64,000 bases of DNA, taken from the NCBI RefSeq assembly GCF_013761005.1, contig NZ_JACDUS010000008.1, positions 1-64,000 on the forward strand, in the 5' to 3' direction. Below are positions 32,225 to 42,143 of the stretch, piece by piece. The position numbers were made by a program, and so were the translations under genes. The notes below the pieces were generated by a model that had not been told where the DNA came from, did not search any database, and was given only the letters and a program-made list of their open reading frames with translations. Within the stretch, counting starts at the first letter, position 1, and the number at the start of each line of letters is the position of its first letter. This DNA is from Desulfosalsimonas propionicica (lineage in GTDB: Bacteria > Desulfobacterota > Desulfobacteria > Desulfobacterales > Desulfosalsimonadaceae).

Positions 32225-33336
32225 GTTGTTTCCCCGTAAAGCGCTGTTGTTCGTACCGGCCGGCCCCCGGCGTTTTCGATGATCTTTCGCAGCCGGGCCT
32301 CGGAGCTGAAATCCGGGGTTTGGGCCCCGGCCGAGTGGACCACCTTTTCATCGTAATAGGTGCCGCCCAGCTCGTCCACACCAAAGCTGAGCAGAACCTG
32401 TGCGGTTTTCTCCCCGAGATACATCCAAAGGGCCTTGATGTGGGCCACATTGTGCAGAAATATCCGGGCGGCCGCATAAATTCGGATATCGTCGTAGCCC
32501 GTGGATTGGGCCCTGGCCTGTTGGATGCCCGTGTTTGCGCCGTGGAAGGCAAGCGGGACAAAGGTTTTAAACCCGCCTGTTTTATCCTGCAGCTCTCTTA
32601 TGGCTGCCAGATGGTCCACCATGTCCGCGATGGTTTCCCGGTGGTTGTAGAGCATGGTGGCATTGGTTTTCAGCCCTTGTTCGTGGGCGGTTTCCATGAT
32701 TCGGAGCCATTGCCGGCCTGAAATTTTTTTGGGCGCGATGATTTTGCGAACGTCCGGAGAAAAGATTTCCGCGCCGCCGCCGGGCAGGGCGTCAACCCCG
32801 GCTGCGGCCAGGCGGCCGATCACATCGGAGACCGGCATTGCGCTTTGCCGGGCGAAATAGTCGTATTCCACGGCGGTAAAGGCCACGATCACCAGATCCT
32901 TTTTCACGCCCCGCACGCGGCGGATCATTTCCTCAAAGTAGTCAAGGTCCAGCTCCGGGTTGAGCCCGCCCACAATATGGACCTCGTCCACACCCCGGTC
33001 CACGGCCCGGCATACCCGGTTTTCGATTTCATCCAAAGACAGCACAAACGCGGTTTCATCACCCGGGTCGCACGAAAATGCGCATAAGGGACAGCGCAGT
33101 TCGCAGATGTTGGTGTAGTTGAGATTCATGTTGACCCCGTAGAAAACGCGGTTTCCGTAGAGCTGTCGGCGCTGGAAATCAGCCACCGCGCCTATCTCCA
33201 GGATGTCGTCTGTTGCCAGCATTTCTCCAAGCGCCCGGGTGTCCACGGGCTCGTTTCTGCACACCGTCTCTGCAATCCGCCGGATGCGGGGATTGGAAAT
33301 GCCGGCGACAAATTGCTCCGGATCCTGCATGCTCAT
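32221..33336 (-). CDS. mqnE: Aminofutalosine synthase (MqnE), radical SAM
   Basis: A roughly 371-residue radical-SAM enzyme. The cluster motif is CELRCPLCAFS (about 65-75), followed by VHIVGGLNPELDLDYFEEM and DALPGGGAEIF, which are diagnostic of MqnE. It joins 3-enolpyruvoyl-benzoate to SAM-derived adenosine to give aminofutalosine. The ATG at 33336 follows AGGGAAG at a proper distance, shorter by seven codons than the maximal frame. It lies 17 bases after ubiX. Confidence 0.93.
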   Translation of the reverse strand: MSMQDPEQFVAGISNPRIRRIAETVCRNEPVDTRALGEMLATDDILEIGAVADFQRRQLYGNRVFYGVNMNLNYTNICELRCPLCAFSCDPGDETAFVLSLDEIENRVCRAVDRGVDEVHIVGGLNPELDLDYFEEMIRRVRGVKKDLVIVAFTAVEYDYFARQSAMPVSDVIGRLAAAGVDALPGGGAEIFSPDVRKIIAPKKISGRQWLRIMETAHEQGLKTNATMLYNHRETIADMVDHLAAIRELQDKTGGFKTFVPLAFHGANTGIQQARAQSTGYDDIRIYAAARIFLHNVAHIKALWMYLGEKTAQVLLSFGVDELGGTYYDEKVVHSAGAQTPDFSSEARLRKIIENAGGRPVRTTALYGETT

Positions 33337-33353
33337 TTGTCTTCCCTGTTTTA

Positions 33354-34004
33354 TCAATCGGTTGCGGGTTTTTTGTCCGGGGCCTGCAGCAAAGCTTCCC
33401 AGGAGTCAAACAGTCGGTGGGGTTTTGCCAGCAGATTTAAAATTTTGCCCACGATAAAGTCAACAGCGTCGTCCATTGTCCGGCCTTTTGTATAAAATGC
33501 CGGTATGGGCGGCACGATTTGGGCCCCGGCATCCATTGCCCTGCCCATGTTTTCCACGTGAATGCGGTTTAGCGGGGTTTCGCGGGGTACCAGAATGCAT
33601 CCTCGCCTCTCTTTCAACGCCACGTCCGCGGCGCGGGCCGTCAGGGTTCCTGCATAGCCGTGGGCCACGGCTGAAAGGGTTTTCATGGAACAGGGCATGA
33701 TCACCACCGCTGAAAACCGGGTGGTGCCGCTGGCTTCGGGCGCGTCGGTTTCGGAATCAGCCGATTCCCGGAAAAGGGATAAGTCCCTGACTTTTCCCCG
33801 CTGTGCTAAAATCCGGCAAAGACTTTGACCCGGGCTGAAATCTCCGGTCATTTCATGGCCGATGACTTTCCACGCCCCCTGGGATACGATCCCGGTTACC
33901 GCAGTGTTGCCGTTGATCAGTTCTTCGATCAGGCGGATGCCAAGAATCGAACCGCTGGCGCCGGTGAGTGCCACCACGATTCTCTGGTCTGTTTTGTTCT
34001 GCAT
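33354..34004 (-). CDS. ubiX: UbiX-like flavin prenyltransferase (MqnM role)
   Basis: A 216-residue flavoprotein-fold enzyme with the N-terminal VVALTGASGSILGIRLIEEL (FMN-binding GASG), a central VVIMPCSMKTLSAVAHG, and VPRETPLNRIHVENM, all diagnostic for UbiX. It makes prenylated FMN, the cofactor of UbiD decarboxylases, and the UbiD-like gene lies two genes upstream in the same operon. In futalosine organisms the corresponding gene is called mqnM. Spacing of 16 bases to ubiA supports co-transcription. Confidence 0.93.
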   Translation of the reverse strand: MQNKTDQRIVVALTGASGSILGIRLIEELINGNTAVTGIVSQGAWKVIGHEMTGDFSPGQSLCRILAQRGKVRDLSLFRESADSETDAPEASGTTRFSAVVIMPCSMKTLSAVAHGYAGTLTARAADVALKERRGCILVPRETPLNRIHVENMGRAMDAGAQIVPPIPAFYTKGRTMDDAVDFIVGKILNLLAKPHRLFDSWEALLQAPDKKPATD

Positions 34005-34020
34005 CAGGCTCTTGCCTTTT

Positions 34021-34869
34021 TTAGAATGATGCGCGCAGCACGTCAGCCGCGGCCCCCAGAAACAGAATCGGGGCCACCCACATGTTTAGCCAAAAAACTG
34101 TCCGGATTGCCGGCCCAACAGGTTTTTTTCGGGCAAGCACCTGCTGCCGGGCAAAAATCACGCCAATTGCACAGACGGCTGCAAGATATAAAAACCCCAT
34201 GTGGGTCAGCATCCCGGTTAAAACCATGGCTGCAAGGCAGATTGCATAACATGCGGTTGAAAGCAGAAGCGCGTTTTTATCCCCGAGCTTTGCCGGAATG
34301 GAATAAAGACCGCAATCACGATCAAATTTTGCGTCCTGGATGGCGTATACAATATCGAGTCCGGCAATCCAGGTCAAAATAACCGCTCCGGGCAGCAGGG
34401 CAAGGACCTCGAATCTGCCGGTCACGGCCAGATATCCTCCCACCGGGGCCGCGGCCTCCACTGCACCCAGAAAAAAGTGGGAACCGGCCCAGAACCGTTT
34501 GCAATAGGAATATGCAAACAGCATCAGTGCGGCCGGAAACGACAGGTAAAAGCAAAGCGGGTTGAGCATCCGGGCGGCAAAAACCAATACCAGCACGCAG
34601 GCCCCGGCAAGGGCCCACACCGCAGCCGGATGTATATCGCCCCGGGCGACCGGCCGGTTTTTCGTGCGCGGGTTTTGGGCGTCAATGCCCGCATCAATCA
34701 CCTGGTTAAAAGCCATGCCCGCAGTCCGTGCAGCCGCCAGGGCTGCGGTGACCCAGAGCCAGGTTTCAGGGCGGGCGCCGCCGGCAAAAAGGATTCCCAG
34801 CCAGGCAAACGGCAGCGCAAAAAGGGTTTGCCGGACCAGGATGAGTTCGGAAAACCGTCTAAAATCCAT
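34021..34869 (-). CDS. ubiA: UbiA-family prenyltransferase (MqnP role)
   Basis: A 282-residue integral membrane protein with about eight hydrophobic helices and the two Asp-rich motifs of UbiA transferases: NQVIDAGIDAQNPRTKNRP (about 55-73) and DIVYAIQDAKFDRDCG (about 170-185). It should attach the polyprenyl tail to 1,4-dihydroxy-6-naphthoate (the MqnP step). The true start is the ATG at 34869, which overlaps the ubiD end by 11 bases; the longer frame is a shadow of ubiD. Confidence 0.92.
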   Translation of the reverse strand: MDFRRFSELILVRQTLFALPFAWLGILFAGGARPETWLWVTAALAAARTAGMAFNQVIDAGIDAQNPRTKNRPVARGDIHPAAVWALAGACVLVLVFAARMLNPLCFYLSFPAALMLFAYSYCKRFWAGSHFFLGAVEAAAPVGGYLAVTGRFEVLALLPGAVILTWIAGLDIVYAIQDAKFDRDCGLYSIPAKLGDKNALLLSTACYAICLAAMVLTGMLTHMGFLYLAAVCAIGVIFARQQVLARKKPVGPAIRTVFWLNMWVAPILFLGAAADVLRASF

Positions 34870-36301
34870 ACTCTTTCCAGCGTTGTGTGACTTTTTCCAT
34901 GGTGGCCGCATCCATGGTGATCTCCTCTGGCCAGTCCCGGCCCATGCCTTCCTGCCGGGTTTTCCGGGTGGCGTCAATGCCCATCTTGCCGCCGTAGTCC
35001 GGGTACGGGGCAGAATGGTCCAGGGCATCAAGGGGCCCTTCGGACATGAGCACATCCCGTCTGGGATCCACGTTGTTTAGCAGCTTCCAGATCACGGTGG
35101 GCGAATCGCGCAGGTCCACGTCCTTGTCAAAGACTGCGATGAACTTGGTGGAGGCCATCTGGCCCAGCCCCCAGAGCGCGTTGATGGTTTTTTTGGCCTG
35201 GCCGGAATAGGTCTTGTCTATGGAAATCAGGGCGCAGTTGTGAAAGACCCCCTCCATGGGCAGTTCCATGTCCACAATTTCGGGCACCAGCATTTGCAGC
35301 ATGGGCAGAAAGATCCGCTCCGTGGCCTTGGCCATGTAGCAGTCCTCCATGGGCGGTTTTCCCACCACCGTGGCCGGGTATACCGGGTTGTCCCGCCATG
35401 TGATGCAGGTGACACGGAATACCGGATAGATATCAGCCGGGGAATAAAAGCCCGTGTGATCGCCGAAAGGTCCCTCGATGCGGCTTTCTTTGGGGTCCAC
35501 GTATCCTTCCAGGACAAAGTCCGATTCCGCGGGAACCAAGAGATCAACGGTTTTGGCCTTTACCACTGAAACCGGCCGGGAGGTGGCAAACCCGGCAAAC
35601 ATCAGCTCGTCGATCTCCGGGGGCAGGGGGGCGGTGGCGGCATAGGTCACTGCCGGTGATCCGCCCAGGGCCACTGCCACGGGCATTTTTTCCTTGCGCT
35701 CTTTGTATTTTCTGAAATGCCGGGCCCCGTCCTTGTTGTACTGCCAGTGCATGCCTGTGGAGGTGTTGTCGTATTTGTGCATCCGGTACATGCCCAGGTT
35801 CTGGATCCCGGTTTCCGGGTCCTTTGTTGCCACCAGGGGCAGGGTGATAAAGGGACCGCCGTCTTCCGGCCAGCAGGTGAGCACCGGCAGGCTGTCGAGC
35901 AGGGGGCCCGAGGTGGCCATGTTTTGCTGGCAGGGCGCGCGCTTTGTTTTTTTTGGCAGAATGTCGGCCATTTCCTTTAAGGAAAAAAGCATCCGGATTT
36001 TTTCTTTAAAATCGCCCGGCGGCCGTAGATGGAGCTGCTTTTCAACCCGGGCGGCGATCTGTGCCGGGCTTTGATCTCCAAGGGCGAGTTCCATGCGCCG
36101 GTAGCTGCCAAAGGAGTTGATCAGCACGGGATAGTCCGAGCCGCGCACGTTTTCAAACAACAGGGCAGGGCCGCCGGCCTTGCTCACCCGGTCCACGATT
36201 TCAGTGATCTCCAGGCGGGGATCAACCTCGGCACTGACCCTGTGAAGCTGTTTTTCATCATCCAAAACCCGGATGAATTGTTGCAGATTTTCAGGTGTCA
36301 T
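34859..36301 (-). CDS. ubiD: UbiD-family decarboxylase (MqnL role)
   Basis: A 480-residue UbiD-like enzyme: MTPENLQQFIRVLDDEKQLHRV at the N-terminus, GTGIQNLGMYR-like middle (DPETGIQNLGMYRMHKYD), and the active-site region EGPFGDHTGFYSP with Glu, and TVVGKPPMEDCYMAKATERIF. It uses prenylated FMN from UbiX to decarboxylate the prenylated 6-naphthoate. It is the first gene of the eight-gene menaquinone run, so the promoter should lie in 36302-36678. Confidence 0.93.
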   Translation of the reverse strand: MTPENLQQFIRVLDDEKQLHRVSAEVDPRLEITEIVDRVSKAGGPALLFENVRGSDYPVLINSFGSYRRMELALGDQSPAQIAARVEKQLHLRPPGDFKEKIRMLFSLKEMADILPKKTKRAPCQQNMATSGPLLDSLPVLTCWPEDGGPFITLPLVATKDPETGIQNLGMYRMHKYDNTSTGMHWQYNKDGARHFRKYKERKEKMPVAVALGGSPAVTYAATAPLPPEIDELMFAGFATSRPVSVVKAKTVDLLVPAESDFVLEGYVDPKESRIEGPFGDHTGFYSPADIYPVFRVTCITWRDNPVYPATVVGKPPMEDCYMAKATERIFLPMLQMLVPEIVDMELPMEGVFHNCALISIDKTYSGQAKKTINALWGLGQMASTKFIAVFDKDVDLRDSPTVIWKLLNNVDPRRDVLMSEGPLDALDHSAPYPDYGGKMGIDATRKTRQEGMGRDWPEEITMDAATMEKVTQRWKEYGF

Positions 36302-36678
36302 TTGGATAATCTATTGTTTTCACGTTTTTTTATAATTTCATGGAGCATACGATCCTTCTTTTAGCAGGAATTAAAAGCGGTTGAAAACAGTTTTTCTGTT
36401 TCTTTTCACGGGGGCCGTGACACAGGTGTCAAAAGGGGCGAATCGTGTAATCAAAAAAGTTGGCGTTGCCGGCTCGGGCGCTTCTGTATAACGGCACATC
36501 TGTTTACAGGTTGTAAATAAAACTGTTTACCCCTGGAGCACAACAGGGTGGTTGAATCTGTTTGTTTCCTTTTTCCATGGGTCCTGGCTGTCCTTGTCTC
36601 GCGACTTTCCTGTGGCCCATTTTTTGCAAGATAAATTTTTTTACATTCAGATTCAGTGAAGAAAGGAGGATATGGTTC
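36302..36678. promoter_or_regulatory. Divergent promoter region of the menaquinone operon and the CoA-transferase gene
   Basis: No gene was found here. TTTACA-GGT-TGTAAA (36503-36517) is a 6+3+6 palindrome, and GACACAGGTGTC near 36419 is a second one; either could be an operator. No confident -10/-35 pair was identified. Confidence 0.4.
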
Positions 36679-38157
36679 ATGAGTTTTCCAAAGCTTTCAC
36701 CTGAAGAAGCCGTTGCGGACATTTGCCATGGAGATACAATTTCATTCAGCGGTTTTTCCCCGGCCGGCGGGGCAAAGGCGGTGCCTCTGGCGCTGGCCGC
36801 CCGCGCCCGAAAGAAGCATGAGCAGGAAAAACCCTTCAAGGTCCGGGTTTTGACCGGGGCTTCGAGCGGGCGGTGCATTGATGAAGATTTGGCCCGGGCA
36901 GAGGCCGTTTCATGGCGGGCGCCCTATCAGTCCGGCGACACCCTGCGCCGACAGATCAACCGCCAGGAAGTTGAGTATGTGGATCATCATCTCTCCCATG
37001 TCCCCCAGATGGTGACCGAAGGTTTTTTCGGCGGCATCCGCATGGCTGTGGTGGAGGCTACGGAAATTACCTCAGACGGACGGATCTACCTGACCACCTC
37101 CATAGGCGCCTCCCCGACTTATCTGCGCCATGCCGACCAAGTGGTCATTGAGATCAATCAGGGCCAATCCCAGCGATTGCGGGAATTTGCCGACATCTAT
37201 ACGATGCCGCTGCCTCCGCACCGAACGCCAATCCCGATCTATGAACCCTTAAACCGGATCGGTGTGCCCTATGCCACGGTGGATCCAAGAAAAGTCATCG
37301 GCATTGTGGAAACCAACGAGCCTGACGCCGTGCCGGATTTTTCCGGATCTGATGAAATCAGCCGCGGCATTGCCGAAAACGTTGTTGAATTTTTGTTCAA
37401 TGAAATGCGTGCCGGCCGTATACCCCCGACCCTGCTGCCGCTGCAGGCCGGTACGGGCAACGTGGCCAACAGTGTAATGGCAGCCCTGGGCGCCAATCCG
37501 GATATTCCAGGGTTCTGTATGTATTCGGAAGTCTGCCAGAATGCCATGATTGATCTTATGATCCAGAACAAAATCCGGGGAATCAGCGCATGCAGTCTGA
37601 CGGTCACTGCCGCCAAACTCCGGGAAATTGTGGACAACATGGACTTTTTCGCTTCCCGGATCGTGCTTAGGCCCCAGGAAATTTCAAACCACCCCGGCGT
37701 GATCCGGCGCCTGGGGGTTATTGCCCTGAACACGGCCCTTGAACTGGATATCTATGGCAATGTCAACTCCTCTCATATTTGCGGAACCCATATTGTCAAC
37801 GGTATCGGCGGCAGCGGGGAATTTACCAGGAACAGTTATCTGTCCATATTTATGACGCCCTCAACTGCCAAAGGGGGCAAGGTTTCGGCCGTAGTGCCCA
37901 TGTGTCCGCATATAGACAACAATGAGCACTCGGTACAGATCGTGGTCACCGAACAGGGGCTTGCCGACCTGCGAGGCCTGGGACCATTGCGCCGTGCGAA
38001 AACCATCATTGACAACTGCGCTCATCCCCGGTACCGGAACTATTTGCATCAGTATATCCGTGAAGCCCCGGTGGGTCACATTCCCCATGATCTCACGCGC
38101 TGCTTTGAAATGCACCGCAATTTTATGCAATACGGAGATATGCTGCCGGAAGGGTGA
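36679..38157 (+). CDS. Acetyl-CoA hydrolase/transferase family protein (succinate:acetate CoA-transferase type)
   Basis: A 492-residue class I CoA-transferase of the Ach1/SCACT type. Diagnostic strings are ITLSGFSPAGGAKAVP-like FSGFSPAGGAKAVP near the N-terminus, QAGTGNVANSVMAAL, CMYSEVCQNAMIDL with the probable catalytic Glu, HIVNGIGGSGEFTRNS and VTEQGLADLRGLGP. It moves CoA between acetate and succinate or other acids, or hydrolyses acetyl-CoA; in complete-oxidising sulfate reducers such enzymes link acetate to the citric acid cycle. The ATG at 36679 follows AAAGGAGGAT; the longer frame begins in the intergenic region. Confidence 0.9.
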   Translation: MSFPKLSPEEAVADICHGDTISFSGFSPAGGAKAVPLALAARARKKHEQEKPFKVRVLTGASSGRCIDEDLARAEAVSWRAPYQSGDTLRRQINRQEVEYVDHHLSHVPQMVTEGFFGGIRMAVVEATEITSDGRIYLTTSIGASPTYLRHADQVVIEINQGQSQRLREFADIYTMPLPPHRTPIPIYEPLNRIGVPYATVDPRKVIGIVETNEPDAVPDFSGSDEISRGIAENVVEFLFNEMRAGRIPPTLLPLQAGTGNVANSVMAALGANPDIPGFCMYSEVCQNAMIDLMIQNKIRGISACSLTVTAAKLREIVDNMDFFASRIVLRPQEISNHPGVIRRLGVIALNTALELDIYGNVNSSHICGTHIVNGIGGSGEFTRNSYLSIFMTPSTAKGGKVSAVVPMCPHIDNNEHSVQIVVTEQGLADLRGLGPLRRAKTIIDNCAHPRYRNYLHQYIREAPVGHIPHDLTRCFEMHRNFMQYGDMLPEG

Positions 38158-38286
38158 GGCGGATTTCAGCGCCGCTGGCACCCGTATGCGGGGTCATCAG
38201 AAGCGGAGGAAAAGCAACGGTCCGCACCATGATCATCCTTGTGGCCATGCGTCGAGGGATAATGGACAGGAAAGTCATAGATTGTC

Positions 38287-39339
38287 ATGGAACTTGATAA
38301 GAACCCTATTTCTGCATGGCTGCAGGAAGATGATACAGATCGCCTGGAAACGCTCTGGCATGCGGCGGATCGGGTACGACGTGAGAATGTAGGTGATGCT
38401 GTTCATCTGCGCGGCCTGATCGAGTTCTCAAACCATTGTCAACGAAACTGTTTTTACTGCGGACTTCGATCGGCCAATAAAAAAATCCGCCGATATCGTA
38501 TGGATCTTGACGAGATCGTTCACTGCGCCTGTCAGGCCAAAGATCTGGGCTATGGAACGGTTGTTCTCCAGAGCGGTGAGGACCCGGGGTGTTCGGACCA
38601 CTGGGTGGCATCGCTGGTGCGGACGATCAAGGAACAAACCGGCCTGGCGGTGACGCTGAGCCTGGGCGAACGCGGCCGGGATGCCTTTTTGCTCTGGCGG
38701 GATGCCGGCGCGGATCGATACCTGATGCGCTTTGAAACCAGCAATGCCGGGCTGTATGCCAGGCTCCACCCCGGAGCGCCGGGGCTGGAAGAACGTTTTC
38801 GCCAGTTGCTGTGGCTGCGGGAACTCGGCTATGAAGTCGGAAGCGGGGTCCTGGTCGGACTCCCCGGCTCAACCCATATGGACCTGGCAAATGATATTTT
38901 GATGTTTGCTGAACTCGATCTGGATATGATCGGCATCGGTCCATGGATCAAACATGAATCAACCCCCCTCGGCAGAGGGGAATTACAGGATAACACCGAC
39001 CATAAACGGGTGGCGGCGAGCGAGACAATGACCTACAAGATGATGGCCCTTGCCCGCCTTGCCTGCCCGCGAAGCAACATTCCCAGCACCACTGCCCTTG
39101 CCACCATCAACGCAGAAAACGGCTGCGAACATGGCCTTCGGCGCGGAGCGAACGTGCTTATGCCCAACATGACGCCGGCGGTCCATCGTGCCGATTATGA
39201 GATCTATCCGGCAAAGGCATGCTTTTTGGAATCTTCGGAACAGCGCTTCCGGATAGAAAATATCGGCCGATATGTCGGCACCGGCCGCGGCGATTCGCCC
39301 AACCGGGATGCCAGAATTGCAACAGGAGAAACATTATGA
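38287..39339 (+). CDS. hydE: [FeFe]-hydrogenase maturase HydE, radical SAM
   Basis: A 350-residue radical-SAM protein with HCQRNCFYCGLRS (CxxxCxxC, about 54-62) and family strings GYGTVVLQSGEDPG and RLLWLRELGYEVGSGVLVGLPG. HydE works on the Fe-complex product of HydG to build the bridging dithiolate of the H-cluster. The start ATG at 38287 is close to a CATAGATTGTC stretch without a strong ribosome site. The stop overlaps the hydG start (ATGA). First gene of the hydE-hydG-hydF set. Confidence 0.94.
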   Translation: MELDKNPISAWLQEDDTDRLETLWHAADRVRRENVGDAVHLRGLIEFSNHCQRNCFYCGLRSANKKIRRYRMDLDEIVHCACQAKDLGYGTVVLQSGEDPGCSDHWVASLVRTIKEQTGLAVTLSLGERGRDAFLLWRDAGADRYLMRFETSNAGLYARLHPGAPGLEERFRQLLWLRELGYEVGSGVLVGLPGSTHMDLANDILMFAELDLDMIGIGPWIKHESTPLGRGELQDNTDHKRVAASETMTYKMMALARLACPRSNIPSTTALATINAENGCEHGLRRGANVLMPNMTPAVHRADYEIYPAKACFLESSEQRFRIENIGRYVGTGRGDSPNRDARIATGETL

Positions 39340-40745
39340 ACATCAACGCAAGGCCGGGTATTGATTTTATCGATGAGGGCCTTTTTGAAGCCTTACTGAA
39401 AAAACCGGCCCCAGAGTCTTCCCGGATCCGGGAAATACTGGCCAAGAGCCTTGACAGGCAATGGCTTGACCTGGATGAAACAGCCATATTGCTCGCTGTC
39501 CGCGATCCTGATCTCAAACAGGAGATCTATGACACCGCCCGTGAGCTCAAAGATCGGGTTTACGGCAAACGCATCGTTTTGTTCGCGCCGCTTTATATCG
39601 GCAATGAATGTATAAACGACTGCTCCTACTGCGGCTTTAGATCCAGCAACAAGGAAGCCGTGCGGCGGACCCTCGATGACAGCGAAATTGGCAAACAGGT
39701 CAAAGCCCTGGAATCCGTCGGCCATAAACGACTGATCCTCGTATATGGAGAACATCCCCGCTACGATGCCGACTTTATCGCGCGCACGGTCCGGACAGTC
39801 TATGAAACACGGGGCGGTCACGACGAAATCCGGAGAGTCAACATCAATGCCGCTCCGCTCGATGAAGAAGGATACAGGATCGTACATGAAGCCGGCATAG
39901 GAACTTACCAGATTTTTCAGGAAACCTATCATCACGAGACCTATGGGCGGGTTCATCCCCGGGGGACGCGCAAAAGCGATTATCTCTGGCGCCTGGGCGG
40001 CCTGGACCGGGCAATGGCTGCCGGCTGCGACGATGTGGGGATCGGGGCGCTCTTCGGACTTTATGACTGGCGCTTTGAGGCGCTTGGACTGGTGGCGCAT
40101 GCGCTCCACCTCCAGGCTGCTTTCGGAGTCGGCCCTCATACCATAAGCTTTCCCCGCCTCCAGCCGGCCAGCAACATGGATTTCCAGCAGGCCCATCTTG
40201 TGAGCGATGACGATTTTTACCATCTTGTTGCCGTGCTCCGCCTGGCTGTTCCCTACACGGGATTGATCTGCACAGCCCGGGAACGTGCCGAAGTCCGCCG
40301 CAATGTTCTCGGGTTCGGGGTAAGTCAGATCGATGCCGGCAGCCGGATTGAAATCGGCGGCTACACCGAGTCCAACGAGGTGCAGGAAATGGATCGCGAA
40401 CAGTTTGCCCTCGGCGACATCCGGCCCCTTGATATCGTAATGCGCGAACTTTTGGAGGATGGATACCTCCCGAGTTTCTGCACAGCGTGCTATCGCCTGG
40501 GGCGGACGGGCGAACATTTTATGGAATTTTCCATACCCGGTTTCATAAAACGATTCTGCACGCCCAATGCCCTGACCACGCTTACTGAGTATTTGACCGA
40601 TTACGCGTCAGAAAGGACACATGCTGTGGGCAAAAAGCTTGTCGATGACGAAATTGCACGGCTCGATGACAATGCAACACGCCGCAAACTGATCCAAAGG
40701 ATTGAACAAATTCAAACCAGCGATGCACGGGATTTCTATTTCTGA
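39336..40745 (+). CDS. hydG: [FeFe]-hydrogenase maturase HydG, radical SAM tyrosine lyase
   Basis: A 469-residue protein with the ThiH-like radical-SAM motif NECINDCSYCGFRSSN and the HydG-specific C-terminal cluster FCTACYRLGRTG...RFCTPN, whose spacing is exactly C-x2-C-x22-C. This second cluster binds the dangler iron that receives CO and CN from tyrosine. The ATG at 39336 follows CAGGAG and overlaps the hydE stop by four bases. Together with hydE and hydF it gives the complete H-cluster assembly set. Confidence 0.95.
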   Translation: MNINARPGIDFIDEGLFEALLKKPAPESSRIREILAKSLDRQWLDLDETAILLAVRDPDLKQEIYDTARELKDRVYGKRIVLFAPLYIGNECINDCSYCGFRSSNKEAVRRTLDDSEIGKQVKALESVGHKRLILVYGEHPRYDADFIARTVRTVYETRGGHDEIRRVNINAAPLDEEGYRIVHEAGIGTYQIFQETYHHETYGRVHPRGTRKSDYLWRLGGLDRAMAAGCDDVGIGALFGLYDWRFEALGLVAHALHLQAAFGVGPHTISFPRLQPASNMDFQQAHLVSDDDFYHLVAVLRLAVPYTGLICTARERAEVRRNVLGFGVSQIDAGSRIEIGGYTESNEVQEMDREQFALGDIRPLDIVMRELLEDGYLPSFCTACYRLGRTGEHFMEFSIPGFIKRFCTPNALTTLTEYLTDYASERTHAVGKKLVDDEIARLDDNATRRKLIQRIEQIQTSDARDFYF

Positions 40746-40849
40746 TCCGTTTGAACCCGGATCATCATGGTATGCCCAAGCCCGTTTGCATCCTGCTCCA
40801 TGAACGCGGGCTTTGCTTATATAGCAATAAACTGAAAAGGATGACCTTC

Positions 40850-42097
40850 ATGGCCAAAACGCCCAAAGGTTTTCGTCTGCATATCGGCCTTTACGGCCGG
40901 CGCAATGTCGGCAAAAGTTCCATTCTCAACGCCCTGACCAGTCAGCAGGTCAGCATTGTGAGCGATATTGCCGGAACAACGACTGACCCGGTTGAAAAAC
41001 CCATGGAATTTCTTCCCATTGGTCCGGTTCTTTTTATCGATACTGCGGGCATTGATGATTCCGGAGCCCTTGGCCGGAAACGCGTCAGCCGGACAAGGGC
41101 GATACTGGATCGCACGGATGTGGCAATACTCGTTGTCCCGGCCGGAGAATGGACCAGCTTTGAGGATCAGATCCTGAAGGAACTTCAGCATCGGGAGATC
41201 CCGGTAATCCTGGTCTTTAATAAATCCGACCTGTCATCAGCCGGAGAGCAGTGCTGCCGACAGCTTTTCGATCAGGGGATTGCCCTGGTCCATGCAGTGG
41301 CGACCCGGGGCGAAGGGATGATCGATCTCCGGCAGGCCCTGATCCAGGTGACCCCTGACAGTTTTCTACAGGCTCCGCCCATAGTGGCTGATCTTGTCCC
41401 GCCCGGCAATCTTGCGATCCTGGTCACTCCCATTGACATTGAAGCGCCAAAGGGACGCCTGATCCTTCCCCAGGTCCAGTCGATCAGGGATCTTCTTGAC
41501 GGAAATGCGCTTTCCATGATTGTCAAAGAAAGTGAGCTGTCAACCGCCCTGGATCTTTTGAAAACCCCGCCTGTTCTGGTGGTGACCGATTCCCAGGCAT
41601 TTCTCAAAGTCGCGGCAGACACGCCGGATTTTATTGTCATGACCAGTTTTTCCATCCTCTTTGCCCGCGCCAAGGGGGATCTTGAGGCATTTGTGGAAGG
41701 GGCAATGGCAATCGAAACCCTCAGGCCCGGCGATCATGTTCTTATTGCCGAGGCATGCACACACCACCCGGTTGACGAAGACATCGGACGGGTAAAGATT
41801 CCGAACTGGCTGACTGAATATGTCGGCGGGAAACTAGAATTTTCCTTTGTTCGGGGGCACGATTTTCCCGGTGATCTCAGGCCGTATCAGCTTGTCATTC
41901 ACTGCGGGGCCTGCATGTGGAACCGCCGGGAGATGCTTTCCAGGCAGCTTTTTGCACGGAAATCCGGCGTTCCCATGGCCAATTACGGCCTGACCATCGC
42001 CTATACGCTCGGGATTTTTGACCGCGCGCTCAGCCCGTTTCCGGCGGCCCGCCAGATCTATCTCGACCGGGCGAATCAGAAAAACCGCAATTCCTGA
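40850..42097 (+). CDS. hydF: [FeFe]-hydrogenase maturation GTPase HydF
   Basis: A 415-residue protein: an N-terminal GTPase domain with GRRNVGKSS (P-loop, about 12-20), DTAGIDDSG (G3) and FNKSDL (G4), then a dimerisation domain, and a C-terminal 4Fe-4S domain with EACTHH and HCGACMWNRRE, matching CxHx(n)HCxxC. HydF is the scaffold that transfers the 2Fe precursor to HydA. The ATG at 40850 follows AAAAGG; a second ATG three codons upstream lies inside that ribosome site. It is the third maturase gene of the cluster. Confidence 0.94.
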   Translation: MAKTPKGFRLHIGLYGRRNVGKSSILNALTSQQVSIVSDIAGTTTDPVEKPMEFLPIGPVLFIDTAGIDDSGALGRKRVSRTRAILDRTDVAILVVPAGEWTSFEDQILKELQHREIPVILVFNKSDLSSAGEQCCRQLFDQGIALVHAVATRGEGMIDLRQALIQVTPDSFLQAPPIVADLVPPGNLAILVTPIDIEAPKGRLILPQVQSIRDLLDGNALSMIVKESELSTALDLLKTPPVLVVTDSQAFLKVAADTPDFIVMTSFSILFARAKGDLEAFVEGAMAIETLRPGDHVLIAEACTHHPVDEDIGRVKIPNWLTEYVGGKLEFSFVRGHDFPGDLRPYQLVIHCGACMWNRREMLSRQLFARKSGVPMANYGLTIAYTLGIFDRALSPFPAARQIYLDRANQKNRNS

Positions 42098-42143
42098 ATC
42101 CGGGTCAATTTTAAAATAAATACTGTATGAACTTTATTATCTA

